Assembly (NCBI GenBank): GCA_018398585.1 | Contig: JAGTTD010000015.1 | Span: 23,703,478 to 23,767,477 of the forward strand | Direction: 5' to 3' | Length of the DNA stretch: 64,000 nucleotides | DNA from: Simmondsia chinensis | Lineage: Eukaryota > Streptophyta > Magnoliopsida > Caryophyllales > Simmondsiaceae | In this document: piece after piece, positions 55,081-64,000 of the stretch | Layout of the letters: each line of letters begins with the position of its first letter | How positions within the stretch are numbered: the first letter of the stretch is position 1 | Made by a program: the position numbers and the translations under genes | The notes under the pieces: generated by a model | What the model was told of the DNA's origin: nothing | What the model saw: the letters and a program-made list of their open reading frames with translations, nothing else | The model's database searches: none

Positions 55081-55789
55081 TATGAACGTTCAACAAATTA
55101 GTTCCATTATAATATTATTCCACACACTTGAACATTAGTTATGCTAAATTTGGATACTCAATTATTACCCATACTATATTTTAACATAACCATAAATCAC
55201 TAATATATTAAAAGCAAATATGCTTCAGACCTAAGTTTCAAAAAATACAAACAAACCAAATACAAGATTATTCCACTTCGCCACAAATATACCATGCCAT
55301 CTTTTACAAGAAATTCAAGCTTTCTTCTTTCATTCTACTATTTATGTAATAAGCCATCCATTTCAAAAGAAAATAAGACACAAGAATTACTTCATACGAG
55401 TCGAGTACTAATTTGAGTATTGAGTCGAGTATTTAATCAAGTATCGAGCCGAGTAGCTCATTATTTAACTCGTACTCGTTTATTAATTGAGTATCTTTTG
55501 ATACTCGAACTCGAACTCTGTTAATTCGAGTTTGAGTCGAGTTTTATTCAAGCTATTCACGAGCTACTCGCGAGCAACTCGGATCGTTTACACCCCTACT
55601 GGAACCTTGAATTGGGGCTGAGGCTGGAATTAGGGACCAGAATTCCAATTTGGTTGTTTGATTCACCTGCTAGAATTAGAATTACAATTCCACTGCCCAG
55701 TTCCATGGAATTGGATTTTGACTAAAAATCATATTTTCCAATTCCTTGGGATGGGGTTAAGGAATTGCAATTCCATACTAACTCTATTA

Positions 55790-57170
55790 ACCTAAACCCA
55801 AAATGACCCTACTTGATTAACTCAAATTCAAGATAACTCAAAATCCAAAGATTTTGGCACAACCTAAAATTTGACTCAAAACTCGAGATCACCCAACTCG
55901 AGTAACTTCAACTTGAAATAACCGAAATCACCTTAGCTTAAAGTCCGAAGTGACCCAACCTAATTGACCCGAAACTCGAGATAACTCAAATCCAAAAAAT
56001 GAAACTACTAGACTTGAATGTGATGTAAACAAGTTAAGCCAATGTGGAAATGACCCGACCAAATTAACCCAAAACTTAATATGATCCATGCCCAAAATGA
56101 CCTAACCCTAGGGGTGTTTATGGTTTGGTTAACCGTACTAGAAAGTATTTGGGTTCGGTTAGCCGTAACCAAAATACTCAAATATCTCTAACCGTTACCG
56201 TAATCGAAAAGACCGGTTAACCAACTTTCGGTAATTCGGTTCAGTTATGTCGGTTAACCGGTAACCGGAAAAGTAATACACCTCTTTTATGTTATACAAT
56301 ATATTTCCTTAATAGTTCGTAAATGTCCAAAAAATACATTAATCGTGAGAATATTCAACAAATTATGGGCTTATAATACAATTCTAAAAAAATTAAACGT
56401 ATAATATCTCATTTTAATCAATACGTGAGCGAGCGAGTAGCACTAATTTGTAGCAACGTAGTGCTTAATTAGTGTTTGGGATATAATAATGAGGCACAAA
56501 TACTCATGATAGGAGATGAATTAGGAAAAAAAGATAAATTAATCATGAATGATAGAAGAGTCATTTATATGATAGAAAAACATACATAGTAAATAATATA
56601 ATATTATTAACGTGTGAAATATGTATATGATATATATTATTTCGGTAAATCGGTTAACCAAAATGGAACAAATCGTTAACCGTTACCGTCCCAAAATATC
56701 TCAAATTTTTTCAGTTCAGTTAATCGAACTGGAAATTCGGCATGGTTAACCGCATTTTCTGGTCGGTATTTCGGGATTTCGGTTACGGATTTTTTTGAAC
56801 ACCCCTACATGACCCATATTAAACTCAACCTAAGATGACAGAAAACTTGAAATGATACAACTCTTTTGTTCAAAATTAAGATGATTCAAGCTTGAAATGA
56901 TCTAAATGAACTCAAACCCGATAATAACTAAGCTAAATCCCAAAAAGACCTAACCCGTTTAACTGAAAATCTGAGATAACTTGAATATCAAATGATCCGA
57001 CGTGATACTCGACCTGATTTAACTCAAAACTCGAATAACTCGAACCAAAAGTGAATCGCTTCAACCATAATAACTTGAACCCACTGTGAGCCACTTCAAC
57101 CAAAATCTAACTGTAGATGATTTAAAACTCGAAATACTCTAACTCAATTGACCGAAAACCCTTGATGATT
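55790..57170. repeat. Degenerate minisatellite of Asn/Thr-type short units
   Basis: On both sides of the hAT MITE at 56109-56807, short units such as CCCAAAATGACC, AACTCAAAACTCGA and GATAACTCGAA recur with variable spacing of about 20-40 bp. This is the interior of the old element 49078-57324. No coding signal. Confidence 0.6.
56109..56807. mobile_element. hAT-like MITE with GGTTAACCG-rich ends
   Basis: A 699-bp unit with ends TAGGGGTGTTTATGG and GAACACCCCTA, flanked by CCTAACCC (56101-56108) and CATGACCC (56808-56815), an 8-bp duplication with two differences. Both subterminal regions are crowded with GGTTAACCG and CGGTTA words; the centre is A/T-rich and non-coding. Confidence 0.72.
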
Positions 57171-57324
57171 CGAACCATTATATAATATATAATTCCGTCC
57201 TCCAATTCCTTTGATGAGCCAAACAATGGAATTTCAATTCTATCAGAATTTCAGTTCTATCACAATTAGAATTGAAATTGCAATTCCACAGTCCAATTCC
57301 AATTCCATGTGCCAAACAGAACCT

Positions 57325-57488
57325 AAGTGGCTGTTTGATAGCATAAAACACTTTTCCTTTTCCATTTTTAGTTTTCTTTTTCATCTCCAGTTTTTCTTTT
57401 CATCTCCAATTTTCCTTTTCCAGTTTTGCAATATATAGAAAATGCATTCAAGTGATCCCTGTTTTCCAATTTTTGAAAATTGAGAATG
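57325..57488. other. Spacer
   Basis: Starts with GTGGCTGTTTGATAGC, which could be the end of another DNA transposon, then pyrimidine-rich units (TTTTCCTTTTCC, TTTTCATCTCCAG). Nothing else recognised. Confidence 0.35.
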
Positions 57489-58768
57489 TGATGTGTTTCA
57501 TTTTTATATGTTTTATGCTCCACTTTCATGATATATTCGGCTACTACATGCGTATTTTATTGCAATTTATTCATATTTAGGTTTGGAGTGCAATGAAGCA
57601 AAGACAACTTGAAAAGTGGTGAAAATGAGCAAAATTGGACATACTTAAAGACCAAGTTGAAAAACCCGACCACGTGTGGGAAAAAAAGGATCCATCAAGT
57701 CATGATTCGGCAACCCCAATCAGTGTTATAAGGCATCAGGAAGAGATCAACCAATCGGTGAGCAGAGGCATTTGATCGGTAGCCAACAGAGACGTTATGT
57801 CGACCACCGGTTGATAGGCCGACAATGTCGATCAATCAGCGAACATCAGTAAGCTTACTGACATCCACCGATTGATTGGCATGCCGCAGGTATAAATAGG
57901 AGAAGAAAGTTAGTTTCCTGGGATTTTGGCATTTTTTTTTCTTCCCTTCTCCTCCTTCCCTGAGCTACCAAGAGAAACCGAGATATTCTCAAAGGTCAAA
58001 GTGCAAGTGATCGGAGTACTGGGGAAGCAAAGCTAGGGTCCCGTCAATCTCAATTGAGGAAGTCTTCATTCATGCGTTTTTCGTTACTTTTCTCTTTAGA
58101 TTTTGTGACGTATAGAACTCCTATGGAGGAGTGGACTCGTAGTTTAGGAGTGCAGGACGGGTAGCCTTCCGAATCCAGGATTTATATTTTATCGTTGATA
58201 ATGACTTGTGTTATGTTATTTTCGCATCCCTCTGGGGAGTTATTTATTGTGATTGGTTTTTTATTTATTTATTTATGTGCTGGTAGCCATGGTTAGACCT
58301 CCAATTTATTTGCGCTTCATCTGGTGCTTGTAGTCTGGACCATAGCATAACAGGTTTTCACAAGTGGCCAAGGTTGAAGTTATGCCCAACTCTAAACACA
58401 ATCTTTTATATAAGTTAACATTAAATTATGAGTGAAAAAGGAACTAAATAGTGCTATTGAGATAACTCATGCTACATCTAGAGTCATAAGAGTGGTAATG
58501 CCCTTAGATTAGTTCATTATTCTAAGCCCTAATTTTAGTGTTAACCCAGGTTTAGAACATGTAAGCCCTTAAAGTCATTGACGTAGTAAAGTATAATGAT
58601 GGGATCCAAGTTAAGTTTTCCGGAATTCATTCCCTAAACTACCCTTGATTGCTTCTACATTGCAATTTACTATTTCATTCTTTAATTTCATTAATTGCTC
58701 AACCTTCCAACAAAAACCCAAAATGGAACCGCTTATATAACTAAATCCAACTTTACACTGATTCCATG
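57489..58768 (+). repeat. Athila-type LTR, opposite orientation, 3' end truncated
   Basis: Starts TGATGTGTTTC. Shared blocks with the reverse of 6202-7687 include ACTCCTATGGAGGAGTGGAC (near 58110), GCCCAACTCTAAACACAATC (near 58383) and the end part ACTAAATCCAACTTTACA (near 58740), which breaks off at about 58768 before the last 60 bp. TATA box at 57891-57898. Contents between differ enough to call it another subfamily. Confidence 0.7.
57891..57898 (+). promoter_or_regulatory. TATA box in the Athila-type LTR
   Basis: TATAAATA followed by AGGAGAAGAAAG, at a typical promoter position in the LTR. Confidence 0.55.
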
Positions 58769-59100
58769 ATAGTACGGCATATCCACTTCTATGCCCTCCA
58801 GTAAAACGAGAACACTGTTCTCAATAGGGATCACTATATTTTCTCTGCCATATGAAGCAAATAATGTGTCTGCTGTATCTTCTATTTCAAATAAACTTAT
58901 GTAATGTACAACATGGCATAGGGATCAACTTTTGTCATTTTAGGGGATAGTTCAGCAACGCTTTTGAAATTGAGAACCTAGCCGTAAGTACCTCAAAAGC
59001 CTGCTCTATGACATTCTGCAAAGATGGGTGTCTATAATTAAATAACTCATATAATCCTCTTATACGTCCTTTGCCTTGAAAATCATTTATCGCTTTTAAA
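58769..59100 (-). pseudogene. PIF/Harbinger transposase C-terminal fragment
   Basis: Minus-strand translation from about 59090 gives ELFNYRHPSLQNVIEQAFEV, then LTARFSISKALLNYPLK, a stop, then QKLIPMPCCTLHKFI. This is the conserved C-terminal block of PIF/Harbinger DDE transposases (N-V-I-E-x-A-F, then A-R-F, then C-C-x-L-H-x-F-I). The last catalytic residue region (the Glu of NVIE) is present, the upstream domain is missing. A frameshift follows. The truncated Athila LTR abuts it at 58768. Confidence 0.72.
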
Positions 59101-59955
59101 ATTGGGAATATAGTTTTAAGTATCCAAAATCATTTACGTAAGAGGATGAGACGACGGTATCTAAGAAAATAATATAAAATGGACGAATAGTCTGAAAATG
59201 AGAAAGGGATGAGAGGAAAGTTAAAAAGTAATGTTCTTATTTGTGGAAAAAAAATTGAAAAACAATTTAAAACTGACATATTGGTTTTTCATTTATAATT
59301 CTACCGAGGCCATATTTGTATGGGGTTAAAAAAAGGGGGAATAATTTTTAATAGTGCAATTGCTAATGAGATAATCATTACCCCATGAATTTTTTTTTCA
59401 TTTCACATTATTTGGTTGTGCATTTTTAAATGAGTAAACATTAACTCATGAATCTTTTGTTATGTTTGGTTTAAATGTAACGTACTTTTCTTTCATCTTT
59501 CATATGCTAATTCATTTCTTATATTATTTTTTAATTTTTTTAAAAATTTAATTATAATAAAATATAACTATTTATTAATATATTGAATAAAATCACCTTT
59601 GTATGATTGACAATGCTTTAAATATCTAAAAAATAATTTTAAAAATATTTAAAAAATCAGATAATCTCTATTACAACTTTGGCGACTTGTCCTCACCGAC
59701 ATCGCTATTGTTGTCGACCTCCAGTCACCACCGACATCACCATAGTAGATCTCTCCTACTTTCTATTCTCTTTTTCGAATATTTAATGTATTTTTTTTAA
59801 TCTTAAAATTATTTTTAAGTTTTTAAAATATTTTTATAATATAAAAAATATTTTTCTAATATTTAAATTATTTTAATATTATTATAAAATTTTAATTATT
59901 GAATATATATATTTTTTATATTTTATATTTAGAATATTTTTTTAAATATATTAAT
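59101..59955. other. A/T-rich region without genes
   Basis: Nothing coding. A run AAAAAAAGGGGGAATAA near 59328 and repeats of AATAATTTTTAA-like words occur. A short GC-richer part at 59690-59760 (with CACCGACATC twice) is too short to interpret. Confidence 0.4.
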
Positions 59956-60080
59956 ACAACAACAACAACAATTCTAGTGCCTCAAGGGCTCCCGCTTGCG
60001 CAGGGTCTAGGGGGATTAGGATGTCGCAGCCTTACCCCATCAAGGTGGGACCCTGACGAGAGGCTGTTTCCTAGGACCCC
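59956..60080 (-). mobile_element. Au-type SINE fragment
   Basis: On the minus strand: GGAAACAGCCTCTCGTCAGG (60073-60054), a CCCTAGACCC block, GAGCCCTTGAGGCACTAG and a TTG-repeat tail at 59956-59970. Without head. Closest to the SINE bodies at 43102-43233 and 38757-38885. Confidence 0.7.
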
Positions 60081-60348
60081 CAACCTGATAGTTGGTATTT
60101 ATAAAGAGCTTGTATGAGAAACATGTAAAGCATAGAAATAGCGCGAAGCATGTGTGCATATAAGCTTGAGGCATATAATCAAGTAATTCGCTAAACATGT
60201 AAAATTATGTATGTATATACACATGGGGTATAGCATCCAGAGCAAAAGGAAAAGACAGGCAAGCATGCAGGGGGAAGATCCTACATGCGACACAATGCAC
60301 ATATACAGAGAACAGAGCGTCTAGAGAGGAGAGAGATAGAGAGAGAAG
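60081..60348. other. Spacer
   Basis: No coding signal. Short open frames on the minus strand are accidental. It ends in GAGAGAAG, the presumed left target duplication of the hAT transposon. Confidence 0.4.
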
Positions 60349-63300
60349 CAGGGGTGGCAATGGGTCGGATTTGGGTCGGGTTTGCCTCCATCCAGATCCA
60401 ACCCAGAAAAAACCCGATCTAACCCAAATCCGAAAAAAACCCATTTATTTTATAAAAGTTCAATCCAAATCCAAATCCATCAAGTGAAACGGATATCCGA
60501 CCCAAATCCATCACCCATTTAAATACTAGAACAAATTATAATCCAACACAAATAATAACACAATCAAATATTTGGCCAAATTGTTGTCATTTTTCCTTTT
60601 CTATTAATACGCATGACAGTGATAACAAAATACTTGGTAATCATTCAAAAAATATAGACCTAATTCTTATATATAAACTTGCTACATCATAGGTTTATTT
60701 TTTTTTTTTCACAAAATGAACAATATAGTGTCAAACAAGTTGCATAATGCTTTGTACAATCATCAAAAAAATAATGGATTCAAATTGTAGTGCTAAAGAA
60801 GCTCCAAAATACTTGGTACACACAATCACAAAAAAATGATGGATTAGCAGCAAAAATAAGCTCCAGATGTCTCTTCATTCAACAAAAGCTTCAAGCTCCA
60901 ATGTTAACTATCCTCATCGTCCACCTCATCCTAAATTTAATGGAATGGAAAAAAAAACTTAATTAAGATAAAAGATACTTATAAACAGATGTATATGAAG
61001 GACTGTAAATATATAAAATAATAGACTTTACCGGTTCAATGACTTCACTAACATCGGTTTCTTCCTCATAGGAATCATCACTAATAGTAGCACAAGCATA
61101 AATATTTTGCATTGGAGCTGAAGAAATTAGAAAAGATTAGATGCAAAATTATAGAGAAAAATTTTAAACCAGAACATAAAAGTTGAAATAAAAAACTTAT
61201 TACCTGTAAACTCTCCAATCAACCAATTTTGCAAACACATCAATGCTTCCACCGTTCTTGCATGAAGTCTAGCACGATGTGGACTTGCGACCCTACCACC
61301 GGTACTAAATGTGCTTTCTGAAGATACTGTAGAAATGGGAATTGCTAAAATATCTTTAGCAATCATCTTCAAAGTAGGATACTTGAGGTCAATTTTCCAA
61401 TAATTAAGAATATCAAAACTATTACTTTTAGGTAATGGGTCATCCTCCAAGTAATGCTCCAACTCAGATCTCACATTCACTTTTCTCACCCTATTTTGCT
61501 TGTACAAAGAAAATTTATCGCCTACACTAGTATGTGGAGGAACAACAGTAGAAGTCGATCGTTTTCCAATCTTAACACCCTCATTTTTTTGGAGCTACCA
61601 ATTGAATTTCCTTCAACTCCTCTTCTCAAATCCGTCTTGTCTTGGTATTCAGACAAAAGATCATAACAAAAATTTTTGTACCCTGTTAATTTCATAATGT
61701 GCATCACTCCCATAAATGTCATTGAAGTAAAATTCCACACAATCCATCTTGTTTCTTGGATCTAGAATGCTAGCAATAGCTAAGATTCCATTCGTACGCA
61801 ACCAATATTTGTCAAACTTCTCCATCATTTTGAATGCCATCTCAGAAATGACCTCAACATCAGATCTGATCCATAGAGACAAAGCAAGCTTAATCTCACA
61901 TACTTTTCGAAAAAAACAAATTGGCAGTAGGATAATTTCTTCCAGAAAATAATTCTGTCACTTCATAAAACAACCTCAACTTGCCACAAACCAGCTTAGC
62001 AAACTCCCAATCTTTATCACTAGGCATAACAAATTTAAGCCTTGCATTCAAATGCCTTAGCCTATAAAATACATCCTTATAAACCAAAGCTGTCTCAAGC
62101 ATTAAAAATGTGGAGTTCCATCAAGTTCTACAATCAAGAACTAACTTTTGAGAATAAGCAATTTTCAAAACACGAGTCGAGTCCTCCAATTTCTCACCTC
62201 TCTTTGGAGTAGTGATCCAAAAAGAAACACAATCACGGATCCTCTCAATCCAATCACCAATGACTTCCAACCCATCTTGTACAATCAAATTTAATATATG
62301 TGCACTACATCGCATGTGCAAAAACTTCCCATCCATCAAAAGTGAATCAAAATCAAGTTTCTCCTTCAAAACGTCCATCATAGCATCATTTGTAGCACAA
62401 TTATCAACAACCACAGATGAAATATTGGATTCCAGATTATAGTCAAACAAACATTCCATTAAAACTTTTGAAAGAGACTCCTTAGTGTGTGGACATGACA
62501 CCTACATGAACTTAATAGATGCAAACAAAAATAATTACTCAAAATGTGGGATATCTATGAATAGCATTCAATAACATTTAGTCCAATATTTATAAATAAA
62601 CAAAAACTTAATGACATACCTCAAAGTGCGATTCCTCAGCTTCCAACTTTCATCAATAAAGTGAGCTGTAATAGCCATATACCCCTTCTTTTGATTTGAC
62701 GCGGTCCACATATCAGAATTAATAGCCACCCTACTACTTAATTCCTCCAACAACCTCGTCAAATTTACCTTTTTACCTTGAAAGAACTTCAATATGTCAT
62801 TTCTCAATGTGTTTCGAGAAATAATATGGAAGTTTGGATTCAACTATTCACAAACCTCCTAAAGCCAATCTGATCAACCATGGATAAGGGATACTCATGC
62901 ATCACAACCATATTAACCATCTCTCTCCTTGATATATCTTGATCAAATTTATAATTTTCCAATAAAGTTTTTCCATTAACCTTTGAATTATAGTTCAAAA
63001 GTTGTTGACTAACATAAACTCTTAGACGTTTTCTTGGACAACGTAATCTATAGTGATCACGTCAATGTGAAGTGCCATTAGTGCTTTTACAATACTTGCA
63101 TTCAGCTTTCTCCAACCCATTAATAATTTTTTTTTCAAAGTGAAGCCATGCTTTTGAAGTGCGCTTCCTTCCTCTACGTTCGTCATGATCTTCGGTAATT
63201 GGTGGTGGGCAAGGAGGCACCACACCGTCATTATCATTATGATTAGAAGGTTGGCCTGGCGATCCTACTTGTGTGCGACTTCTTGGTATTGAGGTTTGAG

Positions 63301-64000
63301 TAGGGGATTGACTTGTATCAATTCGGTGCTCTGAAGAAGATGGGACTTCACTTGCCATAACCCTTCCATTAGACATAAAAAAAAAAAAAAAAAAACATAA
63401 GCTACTGTTTATGCTTCAGAAAATAAATATGTATACTTGAAAAAAATAGGAAGCACTTGTTAGACTAATTATCTGATATATAATTTGAAGTAGTGAAGTG
63501 AAAGGTTGTTTTGAATGTAGTATAGTTTTTTGGGAGCTACACACAAAATAAAATCTAACATCTTTCACAATATTTTTTATGACATGAAAATTTTAAACAT
63601 TGTGTACAACCCTCTTTCAACCCCTTCCACAACCCTCTCACAATCTATGGCCAAAACACGTTTCATGCAATACAAAAAAGTCTTGGTTTTACTTCATCAT
63701 AGTCTAATTTACTTCACATTCATTCCATGTGTCCATTTAGTCCAACTTCATCATGTTTCCAAAACTTGGGTTTTACTTCACATTTCTTCATGTCCTTCAC
63801 TTATAGCACAACCTATTTGGAAGAATAAATTTCAATAATATTTTTGAACATTATTTAAATTTTTTTTCCATATTTTGATACATTACTTGCAAATATCACA
63901 TATTATTGTTAATAATTTACGAAAATTTTAGTTAAAATTCATAAAATTAATTGCAAGTTTTAAAAAAGTCTAGAATAATAACACAAAATTTTCAAAACAA
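60349..64000 (-). mobile_element. Ac-type hAT transposon, right end beyond the window
   Basis: The left end CAGGGGTGGCAATGGG is a typical hAT terminal repeat, followed by a subterminal region dense in AACCCGA, CCCAAATCC and GGGTCGG words (60360-60530). A hAT transposase reads on the minus strand from 63376 to 61127. No matching right terminal repeat is seen up to 64000, so the element continues. 63377-64000 is A/T-rich, probably its 5' untranslated region or a first intron. Confidence 0.75.
61127..63376 (-). pseudogene. hAT transposase (zf-BED, RNase H-like core, dimerisation domain)
   Basis: From the ATG at 63376: a Ser/Pro-rich N-terminus, then a BED zinc finger (SKAWLHFEKK, then CKYC, then TSH) cut by a TGA at 63062 within its His motif. 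The core includes VAINSDMWTASNQKKGYMAI (about 62730), VVVDNCATNDAMM (about 62400), HMRCSAHILNLIVQDG (about 62320) with the catalytic CxxH, and FSGRNYPTANLFF (about 61925). The C-terminus has the dimerisation domain (SELEHYLEDDP, then IPISTVSSESTFSTGGRV, then LHARTVEALMCLQNWL, 61470-61210). Lesions: TGA at 62121 inside the KLVLDC...WNST motif, a shift near 61910, a shift near 61690. A probable intron lies at about 62613-62503 (GTATGT at the 5' side). It would excise and reinsert the transposon. Confidence 0.82.

Larger units (their letters stand above)
49107..55598. mobile_element. hAT-like MITE with ACTCGA-rich ends, carrying a copia element
   Basis: Terminal repeats TAGGGGTGTAA and TTTACACCCCTA. 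Flanks TTGGAGCC (49099-49106) and CTGGAACC (55599-55606) are an 8-bp target duplication with two differences. Without the copia insertion (49283-55080 and one TATGA) it is about 690 bp. Subterminal regions are dense in ACTCG and CGAGT words on both sides. No transposase frame, so non-autonomous. Confidence 0.75.
49078..57324. mobile_element. Old inverted-repeat element with nested insertions
   Basis: The left end reads AGGTTGTATTAGGGCTTGG and the right end, reversed, AGGTTCTGTTTGGCACATGG; both continue into GGAATTGG-rich arms (49091-49106 with 55607-55780 on the left, 57190-57324 on the right). Removing the hAT-like units at 49107-55598 and 56109-56807 leaves about 1.04 kb. I see no clear target duplication, so class and exact ends are uncertain. 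Confidence 0.4.

Overview
The window is a gene-poor, repeat-rich stretch of nuclear DNA from a flowering plant, most likely a dicot. The evidence is the set of plant-type elements: Ty3/gypsy elements of the Athila, Tat and chromovirus types, Ty1/copia, plant LINEs with a DUF4283-like ORF1, Au-type SINEs, and hAT, Mutator-like and PIF/Harbinger DNA transposons. Primer sites match initiator tRNA-Met or tRNA-Asp. I found no intact host gene. Nearly every open frame of some length belongs to a mobile element, and almost all of these are broken.

Layout. 1-4134 is the 3' part of an LTR element with a single long reading frame of unknown function. It sits inside the protease region of a minus-strand Athila-type element (4135-7687), whose LTR (6202-7687) abuts an old minus-strand LINE. 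That LINE (7688-8924 and 14709 to about 17165) is split by a complete plus-strand chromovirus (8930-14703, target duplication TTAAC). 17931-38684 is a minus-strand Tat-type element with LTRs of about 3.4-3.5 kb, two RNase H domains, an exact 410-bp tandem duplication in gag, and a GC-rich 5'-truncated LINE (25020-28752) in its RT. 38905-42377 is a non-autonomous chromovirus relative with only gag and protease (target duplication GGTGT). 42839-47241 holds two diverged LTR-like units; the first carries a 251-bp SINE made of a 5S rRNA head and an Au-SINE body between perfect 12-bp target duplications. 47267-47892 is a solo Athila LTR (GTACC) and 47932-48967 a Harbinger-type MITE. 49078-57324 is a deep nest: an old inverted-repeat element contains a hAT-like MITE, which contains a Ty1/copia element (TATGA), which contains a Mutator-like MITE built from an array of AACCGC...GCGGTT hairpins. 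Then come another Athila LTR piece (57489-58768), a Harbinger transposase relic, an Au-SINE relic, and an Ac-type hAT transposon (60349 to the window end) with a decayed transposase.

How the parts relate. The window reads as layers of insertion. Target duplications and interrupted coding frames give the order. Non-autonomous elements (1-4134, 38905-42377, the MITEs and SINEs) would have relied on enzymes of autonomous relatives. The chromovirus at 8930-14703 is the kind of relative that could once have served the two gypsy-like non-autonomous elements, but its RT active site and integrase are now broken.

The three things most worth a second look are the unknown single-frame LTR element at the left edge, the 5S/Au composite SINE at 42983-43233, and the hairpin-array MITE at 50059-50627.
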